This document shows, piece by piece, positions 12,001-16,566 of a stretch of DNA of 52,808 bases. Source of the DNA: Acidimicrobiia bacterium. GTDB taxonomy: Bacteria; Actinomycetota; Acidimicrobiia; Acidimicrobiales; Bin134. The stretch lies in NCBI GenBank assembly GCA_022819825.1, contig JAJEGM010000031.1, forward strand, positions 1 to 52,808, written 5' to 3'. Under the pieces are notes generated by a model. That model ran no database searches. It was not told where the DNA came from and saw only the letters and a program-made list of their open reading frames with translations. Made by a program: the position numbers and the translations under genes. Each line of letters opens with the position of its first letter. The stretch's first letter is position 1.

Positions 12001-14586
12001 CTGCACAGGGGTGCTGCTGAACGGCTGTTCGGTGTCGGAGTCGAAGACGTAGAAGTCGTTGGGGAAGGTGACTGCGAACGCCTCGTCGTAGTGCTCGCCG
12101 TCGTCGAAATCGCCGCGGGCATGTACTTCGATGGTCGCGGTCTGCGCGCCAGCGCCGCGGAACTCGATGTAGCGGTAGCCGATGTGGTTGGGCGTGTTGC
12201 GGTTGGAGTGCTCGTAGGTGACGCCCGTCCCGGTGGCGGTCATGACGACGTCGTTGTGATGGGGCGGCCAGGCCACGTTCGCGCTGGCGCGCGGCCCGCG
12301 GTAGCTGTCCACGATGATGCGCAGCGGGTCGTGGTCGGACGGCAGCTGCGGGTCGTCGTCATCGTCGCGGTCGGGCGGGTCTTCCGGGAGCTGCGGATTA
12401 TTGCCGTTGGCGACGGCCTCGACGCGCAAGGGCACCCGTACGTGCTCGCCCGCCACGAGGGCGCGGCCGAGCGAGATGGTGAGGGTGCGGTCGACGCGCA
12501 GGGGGTTGCCCTCCACCATGACCCGGGAGATGTTGGTGCCGGTCAAGTGGTCGCCAGGGTCCCGCACGCCCGTCCCGGCCATGGTGACCGTCGTCGCATC
12601 GTCGTCGGCGACGGTCAGCTCGTGGGCGACCGCCGCGAGGCCGCTGTAGCTGGAGTCACTGCTGCTGATCGCGTGGCTGATCGTGACGGCCGCATCGGCC
12701 GCGTCCGTGTTGTTGTCCGCGCCTGTGACGGTGACGGTCTGGGGTGTGCTCCAGATGCCGGCACCGCTGGGGGTGAACGTGAGCGACGCGCCCGCCGTGA
12801 CCGCCGCCTTGGTCGCGTCGCTGCTGGTCACAGCGACGGTGACGGCGGCTGCGGGCACCGTGTTGAGACGCACTTTGTACGAATAAGTGCCGCCGTTCTC
12901 ATCGACGCGGCCGTCGCCCGGGTCCACGACGGTCAGGCCGGGGACGGCCTCGGCGAGGGTGACCGACTGGAAGCGTTCGCCGGGGTCGCCCTGGGGGCGG
13001 TTCGGGCAGCCGTGCGCCGCGCACACGCCGCCAGCCAGATTCGACCGCAGGTAGTTGGCACGCAACGGCTCATCAGTCGGCGGCATCCCGATCTGAAGCG
13101 TCTGGCTGGCCGAGTCGCCGTCGGCGAGCGCGGTGACCTCGACCACGCCCTCCTGCACGCCCACGCCGGCCAGGGTGACGAGACCCTTTGTGCCGTCTTG
13201 GGAGTCGGCGTAGGTGACACCGGTCTGCCCGCCGGCCGCGGCCAGCGAGAAATTGGCACCCAGCGTCGCGCCGGCGAAGGTCAGCACCGCGGTGACCTCT
13301 TCGCCCGCGGCCAGCGAGCGGTCGAGCTTGACCAGCACCGTCGCCTTGTCGGCGCCGCCCTCCGTCGCGGTGTTGTCAGCAGGACTGTTGGGCAACAGGC
13401 GCACCCGGGTCGGCTCGTCGTCGTCGGTGACCCGCACCGGCACGCTGGGCAGGGAGATGGCGGTGTACACCTCGGCGTTGCCGAAGTCGCCGTCTTTGCC
13501 CGGGGTGCCCGGGGTGCGGAAGCGGTCGTTGTCCTTGTAGACGGCGAACGTCAGATTGCCCATAAGCGTCCCGCCCGGCGTGTCGACCGCGTTGTCGAAC
13601 GCTACGAGGGCGACGTCCACGGCGAGCTCGGCAGGCGTCGGCGCTCTCGTCGTCGTGGAGGGCGCCACCGGCGGATTCGCCGTCGGGTCCCCGGGGTGGA
13701 CCTCCGTGACCACGCTGGGGAAACTCGCCACCACATAGCCCGACACAAGCGTAGTCTGCTCGTCGGGCGACGGCGGCCCGGCGATGCGCGCAATCGACGT
13801 GGCAAAACCGTCGCCGTTGGCCGCCGTGGCGTCCACCCAGCCGACGATCACGATGTCCTCGGTCGGCGCCGCGTCAAGCGCGATCTTGAACCCGGCGCGC
13901 GTGTCGCTGCTGTCGCGGTTGCGGGTCGCCTCCATCACCGACAACGCGCTGCCGCCGGGAATGGTAACCGTCGTCCCCGTGCCCGACAAGACGGTGTCCG
14001 CCGCCGGCTCGGCGACCGCCACCGCCCACTCGCCCAACACCGTGCCGCCCACACAATCCGCAGTAGTACACAACCGCACCCCGAACGTCTCATCATCACC
14101 ATCGCCATCCGCCAGCGCCGCCACCTCGAAGCTGACCGTGCCATGAGTAGCGTTGCGATAAGCACGCGGCGCGTCGGAATCAGGAGTGATCACCTGCGCC
14201 TGGCCGAGCAGATTGTCGGTGGTGACCCTCACATCGCCCGCCTCGGCGGTGAACGACCCCGCCACGCTTACATGCACGTAATAGCGGGAACGCTGCGTCA
14301 CGTTCGAGATCAGGAACTCGCGGGTCTGCCCCTCGACAATCGTGACCCGGTTTAGAACCGCCTGGGAGGTGACCTGCTGCGCCGAAGACACAGACGCCCC
14401 CAACCCCAACGGCAAACCCGCCGGAACCGCCGCCAACACCGACGCGAGCAAAACCAGCGCCAACCCGGCGCCCAGCCAGCGCCTCACCGAACACACCACC
14501 CCGCAGGCACAACCCCCCCCCCCCCCGCGAGGAATCCAACCGTACCGCAGGCGCGCCAACAAGCTCAGAAAAACCCGAACCGCCAT
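1..14586 (-). CDS. Giant exported Calx-beta repeat surface protein (3' end outside window)
   Basis: One uninterrupted minus-strand frame of 4,862 codons runs from ATG 14586 to base 1 without a stop. I checked the frame at all six internal modules and it is the same throughout. The N-terminus has a long n-region, then Arg-Arg, a Leu/Ala-rich hydrophobic stretch and a plausible signal-peptidase site at SSA-QQ, so it is probably exported. The body is dominated by Calx-beta-like repeats (GTAxxGxDYT, then DDxxxExxETFTLTL), which in other giant proteins bind calcium and serve adhesion. These alternate with six copies of an unnamed module beginning WGLxPSGLxxGDxFRLLF. Cell-surface adhesion is inferred. 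ATG 14586 is chosen because a promoter lies just upstream and because it stays in frame only with exactly 14 Gs at codons 21-25. GTG 14487, just before the hydrophobic core, is the alternative. The C-terminal anchor is not visible. Long plus-strand ORFs across this span are antisense shadows. Confidence 0.9.
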   Translation of the reverse strand, partial: MAVRVFLSLLARLRYGWIPRGGGGGCACGVVCSVRRWLGAGLALVLLASVLAAVPAGLPLGLGASVSSAQQVTSQAVLNRVTIVEGQTREFLISNVTQRSRYYVHVSVAGSFTAEAGDVRVTTDNLLGQAQVITPDSDAPRAYRNATHGTVSFEVAALADGDGDDETFGVRLCTTADCVGGTVLGEWAVAVAEPAADTVLSGTGTTVTIPGGSALSVMEATRNRDSSDTRAGFKIALDAAPTEDIVIVGWVDATAANGDGFATSIARIAGPPSPDEQTTLVSGYVVASFPSVVTEVHPGDPTANPPVAPSTTTRAPTPAELAVDVALVAFDNAVDTPGGTLMGNLTFAVYKDNDRFRTPGTPGKDGDFGNAEVYTAISLPSVPVRVTDDDEPTRVRLLPNSPADNTATEGGADKATVLVKLDRSLAAGEEVTAVLTFAGATLGANFSLAAAGGQTGVTYADSQDGTKGLVTLAGVGVQEGVVEVTALADGDSASQTLQIGMPPTDEPLRANYLRSNLAGGVCAAHGCPNRPQGDPGERFQSVTLAEAVPGLTVVDPGDGRVDENGGTYSYKVRLNTVPAAAVTVAVTSSDATKAAVTAGASLTFTPSGAGIWSTPQTVTVTGADNNTDAADAAVTISHAISSSDSSYSGLAAVAHELTVADDDATTVTMAGTGVRDPGDHLTGTNISRVMVEGNPLRVDRTLTISLGRALVAGEHVRVPLRVEAVANGNNPQLPEDPPDRDDDDDPQLPSDHDPLRIIVDSYRGPRASANVAWPPHHNDVVMTATGTGVTYEHSNRNTPNHIGYRYIEFRGAGAQTATIEVHARGDFDDGEHYDEAFAVTFPNDFYVFDSDTEQPFSSTPVQGNLGGGVEASPAGGEAWFAIADDEDEVAAAATIQVANNWSLKPLGLNDGARFRLLYVTRGTRNASEDGWDPYNSFVREEITGSQLKQGGVPDLQPHASKFKAVISVNGGGNASINANLEEAGSDAPIYWVGGTKVADNKADFLDGTWDDETNPTHADGTAATPSANGYWTGSEAGGQRSNNCDGLTGSDRHLRAGAPNVSYGLLNDNSRGPLGQPVGTTNCQPAPRAEQRPLYALSTEEFTLPGGAAIEPATATEGSPVTFDVTITTAAPAGGITIPYTLADGRGYSDDPAHVIATSTDYTDAASGSITIAQGQTAGTITVNTTGDSIYESDHYFTVTLGTPTGTDAPSVTALKGTAVGTITDDADKPTIQFNSTTATAAEDDGATTLTVTKTGTTLLPASVYWTTADGTGASGAAHPGDYTADAGYLEFAAGDTSKTITVDITADSVSESAETFTVGLGDPADATLGSASTATVTVTDADTGALPTVDVTLSASDGNSDGDPVEGGSGAEGYKTITITLSRALASGQWMVLPLTVQGATVTDDYTFDLEPAPQTGVTVIGDSTQNPSVQMVGNNIQTVTLRLTPVQNAVRSQPAVSISTGTPTVNGITAGEVSGGPIVFSIVDDESGVIRVASETFGLAPSGLSAGDRFRLIFVTSETRTAESADIDDYNTWVQGVVARGGHAGLLPYGGLVRVIGATAAVEAREQTGMWDPSLNSGSGGWTDGSTSDSDSGVAVYWLAAPSSDKVADNYFDFFDDTWDGGLDQSQEATNEAGAGRGSTGIWTGTFTNGRNTVQGVTIEGLGHSGSEVGSGHTNAAGNNSLYEGSTSKTNTLPMFGISPVFELMALPELSFNAATYSVAENVSAGTVSIQVNASPAPTSNLTVNLRSGDVTATSVDDYTPPTASFTFPSGQTSHTFTVPIIDDNTAEGAETFTLTLAAGSGYSLGSPATTTVTITDDDATPVTVTMSASDGDANGNAVENGAGTTGYRTITITLGRALTGAETVTVPLTVQGATVADDYTFGLHPATQTGVTLLNSGTTHTAQNPALRFVSGGTSATLRLRPVNDSDREQPYAVVAYGTDARAPSGANVTLGDVTGGPIGIVLVDDETGAVKVPSSWGLVPSSGVGPGDDFRLLFRTSTGRDATSTDIADYDAFIREVLATGGHADILPYAGFFKVFGSTRSSSGSTGTAARVHNGMTAAHTGHNPTWADGSGTDSDAAGTPTYWLNGARLANNYRDLCDQAWSGSGTGVLNGFDRDDPRSEDGTRNVPAGTISDFMPYEPWTGSGNACEAWNHPLGASTVSRGGADSGASLWHANAQANTQTRPLYGMSPVFSVEGAAAELSVSASGTVTEGGTLTVTVTLNTSADANLSIPVRMRTSGAPTASSADFTLSNGGSVAISSGSSSGTLTFNATDDRIDEDAETLVLEFGVLPAGVVAGSADSVAVTINDNDTAAVTVTPSGGTTTVSEDQSDTDDYTVVLGSRPLSNVTITATAPAGTQVSDDGGSTWGSSVDLEFTAGTSGNWGTAQTVTVRGTQDIIDNPGDQRSVTITHAITSGNGDGSRYTPTAPSKPGVAVTVTDDDEAPKVITLGVDDSTVGEGDGATTITVTATVVGVTRFGVAQEVNVTVAATADGIINYVDMAPVSTFTITIPAGAQSATGMFTLTPDNDIVDETDNTVMVTGSIMGTSTPGIAGAQITLTDDDATPTSVTLSVNPTSITENGGARTVTVTATVNGGTRLGNTVTVGVDVDGYNSQGRVNFSQVASFDISIVRGAASGSGSFTLTPTNNNWDEQNGAAALSGTSLGLTVNGASVTITDDDAAPTGVALSVDESTIAEGAGATAVTVTATVQGSTRYGSDRTVTVSHAGSGNADAVDYTAPAPAAITIPAGQASRTTTFTLTPTDDAMDEFNETVTVSGSGAGVASFSSASITLTDNDDTTLTISAPAGGIAESGGTKDVTLTLSRALVDGETVTVPLEVVGATAGSDYTLALHPASQAGVLLSTSGSDSVQQPKVTLSTGASSAVLRFTAVDDALRQQPYLVVKYGTGGRAPSGSGIGLAAPGDDSVGFVLTDDETGVIGALPSWGLMPNAAATLRHDFRLVFVTSGMRDASSTDIADYDHFVRRHLAEGHADIVPYAGFFTALGSTSAVTLQDHASVTGGASMNFYWLGETGTTGERRVASANSNFRGEWLEGSTPSQQSVPRDESGALVAVAANGYFTGSTAAGARSANPLGSANVTVGYLNDGGAGRAPLGSGQTASRTATRSFYGLSPVFSYLSDPAISITSATATVTEGTSITFTIEADPAPAANLPVNLAVGDSGHVIPPAASGLKYSAVTIPANTASVTYTVNTVADTTDEPDTDVTVGIFGGSDYVLGLPHTSVVTVIDNDAMAVSVSGGSGTVSEGASLDYTVDPGRELETGETVTVNFAPAGTATQGSDYSITCHGAGVSCTGLNGAAPALKITGGSGVRRGTIRVSVQTDSVHPETGETAGISLRAGHSSTGSGGAFSVTGTPSTFTISSVAPVGDGVEVPANWALIPSGLSGGDSFRLLFVSSTKRDASSTDIADYNSFVQARAAAGHAALASHSSAFRAVASTAAVDARDNTSTTGTGVPVYWVSGQKVADDYADFYDASWDSCVARDESGGSVALPNLDANLANAIWTGTNHDGTAETTRALGTTMPRVAVLTESCDSRYSATAFPLRFQFTTGTKANTSNRYLYGLSPVFKVAGTAPAAITASFPAAAYQVQESGGGGSVSVRLSAAAPSGGLAVSYTTGGTAVSGDDYTGAGGTVTVAQGQMSANISFTVIDDKLAEGAETLTLTIADGTGYDLGATPTTTITINDNDVAPTNIALSVDDSSVGEGDGATVITVTATVQGASRFAEAKTVAVTVTGSGGANVVGFTAAPSPFSIPIATGAQTGTGMFTLTPTDNSAVENDETVTVAGTLSGTTVASATITVTDDDTAATPVTVTLSAAAGDVTEGAAGAAGRKDVTITLGRALTGSETVTVPLSVQGAAVGSDYSFGLQPASQSGVSLLTGGSHSAQDPAVRFSAGATTAVLRFSPVNNAVRTQPYVVIGYGSGARAPSGGGGATLGAVTGGPVAFVVVDDETGDVTVPSSWGLAPSGLGAGDDFRLLFRTSATRDAASSDIADYDAFVRNAAATGGHADIVAYAGFFKAFASTRSSSGTTGTTARVHNGMASGHTGHFNGANDVWADGSTVPNAGNTAGTPIYWLNGAKLANNYADLCDQAVKSGSGVTTGWDIDDPRSETGNRNIASGVNPGQGHQAWTGTGNSCEAYDYPLGGDNNGDVSRAASHDTTWAFMHQAHSARSQQRPLYAMSPVFKIAGTAVTPVVRVTAGSAVIEGGNAVFTIAASPAPTGTISVRYTVTQNGQFLASGQLGSGKQRSLSGASATISIPTESDSVDEADGSVTVTLPSVSGLGYTVGSPSAASVTVRDNDVPAAQFAAGTSDVDEGSGTHLVRVNLSPAPYRGITVAYTVGGTATRGTDFATAGTVSAVAGAAFVDIPVTIIGDGADEPDETVVLTLTGGAGYEVGSSRVHTVTVADGPTGPPPALPVVTVAAGPAVIEGANATFTLSASLPAAAVSVRYTVTQNGQYLASGQLGSGKTATLSGTSAAIRIPTVNDTVDEAYGSVTVTLEAGTGYTVGAPASATIAVQDEDLPIARFAARTSTAGEGASTHYVRVLFSTPPHRDVLLGHSVLFSREPGSATRGADFTVEGSSVPVRAGAAFADIPIEIVDDNIAEGPETFALRLNIGGYYFLGPNWTRSHTVTITDSGTAVTPVADFAVAASTAAESAGTRNVTVRLVPAPAQSTTVSYALSGTAVRGSDYTISGVTSNTGTVTVGVSGTATIPVAIVDDTATEGDETVVLTLTIGSGYTVGTDSPSHTLTIAANDTVVVPQVSVTAGPAVDEGTAATFAVSASPAASGTISVRYTVTQNGQFVTSGQLGSNKTRTLSGASATISIPTQNDSADEADGSVTVT
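1973..2676 (-). repeat. Module copy 6 of the giant protein
   Basis: The most C-terminal complete copy in the window. It opens VPSSWGLAPSGLGAGDDFRL, contains SDIADYDAFV and PIYWLNGAKLANNY, and closes with RPLYAMSPVF. It is closest to copy 3: both carry the variant with DLCDQ and a DDPRSE segment. Confidence 0.8.
3818..4420 (-). repeat. Module copy 5 of the giant protein
   Basis: Opens with PANWALIPSGLSGGDSFRLL, then TDIADYNSFV, VYWVSGQKVADDYADFYD and the closing YLYGLSPVF. The interior has paired Cys residues, unlike copies 3 and 6. Confidence 0.8.
5170..5775 (-). repeat. Module copy 4 of the giant protein
   Basis: Opens with LPSWGLMPNAAATLRHDFRL, then TDIADYDHFV and FYWLGETG, and closes SFYGLSPVF. 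The turn after WGL is rewritten (NAAATLRH in place of SGLGAGD), so this is one of the most diverged copies. Confidence 0.75.
7998..8676 (-). repeat. Module copy 3 of the giant protein
   Basis: Opens with VPSSWGLVPSSGVGPGDDFR, then TDIADYDAFI and PTYWLNGARLANNY, and closes RPLYGMSPVF. It is very similar to copy 6 over its full length, which suggests a recent duplication or gene conversion. Confidence 0.8.
9468..10118 (-). repeat. Module copy 2 of the giant protein
   Basis: Opens with FGLAPSGLSAGDRFRLIFVT, then ADIDDYNTWV and AVYWLAAPSSDKVADNYFDF, and closes LPMFGISPVF. The middle is Gly/Ser-rich. Confidence 0.75.
11271..11920 (-). repeat. Module copy 1 of the giant protein
   Basis: The most N-terminal copy. 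It opens NNWSLKPLGLNDGARFRLLY, contains PIYWVGGTKVADNKADFLD and closes RPLYALS. The DIxDYDxFV block has diverged to WDPYNSFV, and the closing SPVF is lost. Confidence 0.7.
14513..14526 (-). repeat. Homopolymer of 14 G inside the 5' coding region of the giant gene
   Basis: Fourteen consecutive G on the coding strand, at codons 21-25 counted from ATG 14586. With 14 G the ATG reads through into the signal peptide and giant frame. One G fewer gives a stop within about a dozen codons. One G more shifts into a frame that ends near 14180. ATG 14596, which is out of frame now, would come into frame with 13 G. Such tracts mutate by slipped-strand mispairing and are the classic substrate of translational phase variation. 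If GTG 14487 is the true start, the tract lies in the leader instead. Confidence 0.85.
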
Positions 14587-14622
14587 AACTCAACATTATC
14601 TACCCCCCCCCCCCCAAGTCAA
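14587..14622 (-). promoter_or_regulatory. Promoter of the giant gene with a poly-G spacer
   Basis: The minus strand has a -35-like TTGACT (14622-14617) and a -10-like GATAAT (14600-14595), each five of six to sigma-70/SigA consensus. The 16-nt spacer is T, thirteen G, then TA. The expected start of transcription falls 0-2 nt before ATG 14586, so the mRNA would be leaderless or nearly so. Tract changes of one or two Gs would give 15-18 nt spacers and should alter promoter strength, as known for poly-G/poly-C spacers in Neisseria and Haemophilus surface genes. Promoter function is inferred from sequence only. Confidence 0.7.
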
Positions 14623-14775
14623 CCCCTCACCGCTTGACAAGTGACCGGACAACGGGGGGAACCTCACTTGTCTGGTGATCTCGGTTCTGGTCAGATCGTG
14701 GGCGCTGGCCGCTGCGGGCAACAGGGTCACCACAACACAAAAAACAGCGAACAGAGCGGTGAAACGGCAAGCCAT
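14596..14775 (-). CDS. Small secreted ORF ending in the giant gene promoter
   Basis: Encodes 59 residues starting MACRFTALFAVFCVVVTLLP and followed by AAASA-HD, a textbook signal peptide that would leave a mature piece of about 36 residues. GAAGGG lies 10 nt before the ATG, a good ribosome-binding site, which is why ATG 14775 is preferred over the in-frame ATG 14835. The last codons run through the -35 element and the 13-G tract (LTWGGGGR). The TAA stop shares its last A with ATG 14596 (TAATG), so translation could be coupled to that start if the downstream tract were one G shorter. It may be a real small secreted peptide, an upstream regulatory ORF, or the leftover start of a deleted surface gene. 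Confidence 0.45.
   Translation of the reverse strand: MACRFTALFAVFCVVVTLLPAAASAHDLTRTEITRQVRFPPLSGHLSSGEGLTWGGGGR
14603..14615 (-). repeat. Homopolymer of 13 G in the promoter spacer
   Basis: Thirteen consecutive G on the minus strand between the -35 and -10 elements of the giant gene, 76 nt from the second, 14-G tract. No other run of this length was seen in the window. Confidence 0.85.
14636..14672. promoter_or_regulatory. Inverted repeat upstream of the giant gene promoter
   Basis: Perfect 9-bp arms GACAAGTGA (14636-14644) and TCACTTGTC (14664-14672) are separated by 19 bp. The nearer arm is 13 bp from the -35 element. The repeat could be a regulator-binding site with centres about 28 bp apart, or an RNA stem in the upstream mini-ORF transcript. 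No T-run follows, so it does not look like a terminator. Confidence 0.4.
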
Positions 14776-15108
14776 CTTGGTGGTACCCTTCGGACGAGAG
14801 TTGAGCACTTCAAGCAAAGAGAAGTCAGCAGGCAACAGCTACTCGGGAGTAAGCATTGAGTCCAAGGGGATGCCCTGAGTAGGGGTCAAACCCCGTAACT
14901 CGCCGCTGAGAGGCCGAGAATGGGGGGATTTGGGGTCGATCTGGGCCGGCGAGCCCTCAGCGGCCCGTTAGCCGGCGAGGCCCTGGGCGAGTGTGCGGGC
15001 CGGTGGCGGGGGGTCAGCGCACCGGGCAGGCGGTCAAGTCAGCTCGGCCTGTTGTGGTCTCTGGCGTGGGGGGCTACCGAGTCGATGCGGCGGCGAGCGC
15101 CCCGGGTG
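14776..15108. other. Intergenic region, no gene recognised
   Basis: About 330 bp between the mini-ORF and the end of hipA. It holds the mini-ORF's ribosome-binding site and a short perfect inverted repeat, GGGGT-CAA-ACCCC (14882-14894), without a T-run. The part from 14920 to 15108 is very GC-rich and I see no convincing coding frame or RNA gene. ORFs overlapping it have the composition of shadows. Confidence 0.5.
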
Positions 15109-16566
15109 TCAGCGCTTGTCGTAGGTGTGGGGGCCGCGGTGACCGAGGGGCCGGTTGCAGCGCCGCCGCGACCGCCGCCCTATGTGCGGGCATCGGGTGG
15201 GCCGCCGGCCTGCGGGGAGGACGGGAACGACTGCTGAGGGCGTGCCGGTCCGGCTGGGAGCGGGCGATTGCGGTCTGGTGTGCCGTCCCCACATGCCGTC
15301 GGGGCGGGGTTCTGTGAGGGCGGCGAGCGCGGCGATGCGCTGGCTGTCGGCGAGCGGGCCGGGGAGACTGTCGATGGCTGCGGCGAGCGCGGCGGGAAGG
15401 CGGGAGGCGAGGTCGGAGACGCGTTCGGCGGCCCGGTCGGGATCGATTCCGGCTTCGGCGGCACAGTCTCGCCACGCTTGGGGCAGGTCTGCTTCGGACA
15501 CCGACCAGGCGGTGCCGATCTGCATGGCCAGTGTGATGCCGCCCTCGCCTATCTCAGGTGGCGCCCACGGGGCTTTGGAGCACACGTCGTAGAGGGGGGC
15601 GAGCGCGGTTTCGCCTGCGCCCAGCAGGATGCTGTAGTTCTTGGCGTGGGCGTCGTCGGCGGCGAGCAGCCAGTTGCACGCCAGAGCGTCATAGAAGCGC
15701 TCTGTGTCGCCGGGAGAGCCGGCCCGGTTGAGCAGGCCGGCTATGTCGAACACAGCCGGACCGCCGTTGCGCTGGAATTTGAACCGGGACGGGAAGCCGA
15801 GCGCCTGACAAAAGTCCTCTTGGTGGACTCGCTCCACAACAACACCGCCGCCGGCAGTGCGGTCGTATCGCTCCACGGCGATGGCCCGCTGCCGCCCGGC
15901 GACAACGATCTCGGTTCGGGCGGCGGGCATCCCAGTCCGGCGCAACGCGTCCATGCAGACGTGCTCGACGAGATCGGTGTCGGGGTAGCCGGGCAGGGCG
16001 ATTTTCAAGATGTGGGTGGACGGCGCGCCGCCGACGGGCGCGGCCCATGATCCGTCGCCGGTTTTGCACAGCACGGTTTTGGCCTGCGCTCCGGCGAGGC
16101 TGAACGGGGCCATAGGCCCTGCCTCAGCGGGCGGCGGCATGCCCGCTCGGAGCTGTTCCAAGCGCCGCTCGAGTTCTTGCTCGGACAAGGGGACGGAGCC
16201 GGGTGTGCGGGAGGCCATCTCGTCTAGCCGTTCCGGCGGGCAGAACTGGACGGCGCCGGCGCAGTCCCAGCCGATCTTGGTGGCGAGCAGGTCCATGGGG
16301 TCGTCGGAGAACGCCCCGTAGCGCGCCGCCCAGTATTCGCGGGCTTCGAGCCGGGCGGGGAGCAGCCCGTCCATCCAGTCGGCGATGTCGTGCTCGCCTT
16401 CTCCGAGGGGGATCGACAGCGACAGGGGTGCGGCGGCCCGATCTGTGGCGTAGTCGGAAGCGTAGGAGAACCAGCAGGCACCCTCCCGGCCCGCTCTGAC
16501 CGTCCCGGCGACACGGCCGCCGAGGAGCACGACGAGGCCGCCTCGGTTTGTTTGCGCTGCTGTCAT
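15109..16566 (-). CDS. hipA: HipA-family Ser/Thr kinase toxin
   Basis: Encodes 485 residues. HipA kinases are toxins that phosphorylate a cellular target (glutamyl-tRNA synthetase in E. coli) and induce growth arrest until bound by HipB. The family core is visible: a Gly-rich SLAGAQAKTVL loop near 156-166, the ATP-binding Lys in HILKIA (about 188), the catalytic block DDAHAKN with Asp 305, and the metal-binding Asp in PLYDVCS (about 327). ATG 16566 overlaps the antitoxin stop by 4 nt (ATGA), which decides the start. Beyond the usual HipA end (around 430-440) there is a Pro/Arg-rich tail closing with a C-x2-H ... C-x5-GHRGPH pattern, resembling the small Cys/His tails common on actinobacterial and phage proteins. 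The kinase looks intact. Confidence 0.9.
   Translation of the reverse strand: MTAAQTNRGGLVVLLGGRVAGTVRAGREGACWFSYASDYATDRAAAPLSLSIPLGEGEHDIADWMDGLLPARLEAREYWAARYGAFSDDPMDLLATKIGWDCAGAVQFCPPERLDEMASRTPGSVPLSEQELERRLEQLRAGMPPPAEAGPMAPFSLAGAQAKTVLCKTGDGSWAAPVGGAPSTHILKIALPGYPDTDLVEHVCMDALRRTGMPAARTEIVVAGRQRAIAVERYDRTAGGGVVVERVHQEDFCQALGFPSRFKFQRNGGPAVFDIAGLLNRAGSPGDTERFYDALACNWLLAADDAHAKNYSILLGAGETALAPLYDVCSKAPWAPPEIGEGGITLAMQIGTAWSVSEADLPQAWRDCAAEAGIDPDRAAERVSDLASRLPAALAAAIDSLPGPLADSQRIAALAALTEPRPDGMWGRHTRPQSPAPSRTGTPSAVVPVLPAGRRPTRCPHIGRRSRRRCNRPLGHRGPHTYDKR
15121..15145 (-). repeat. Left copy of a 25-bp imperfect inverted repeat
   Basis: Lies inside the hipA 3' end, where it encodes the GHRGPHTY tail. 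Read on the minus strand it matches 18901-18925 at 22 of 25 positions, including 15 consecutive bases. The two copies are in opposite orientation and lie near the ends of the hipBA-pseudogene-ATPase segment. Confidence 0.5.

Noticed and set aside
286-14355. Long plus-strand ORFs (for example 286-3324, 8506-10161, 11713-14355)
   Set aside because: Antisense to the giant gene, extremely Arg/His/Gly-rich, with no domain motifs or starts; the minus frame reads as continuous Calx-beta protein.
1-14500. Possible CRISPR or DNA satellite from the regular repeats
   Set aside because: The periodicity follows codons of repeated protein domains; there are no short identical repeats with unique spacers.
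14882-14894. GGGGT-CAA-ACCCC hairpin as a terminator
   Set aside because: Only a 5-bp stem with no T-run on either side.
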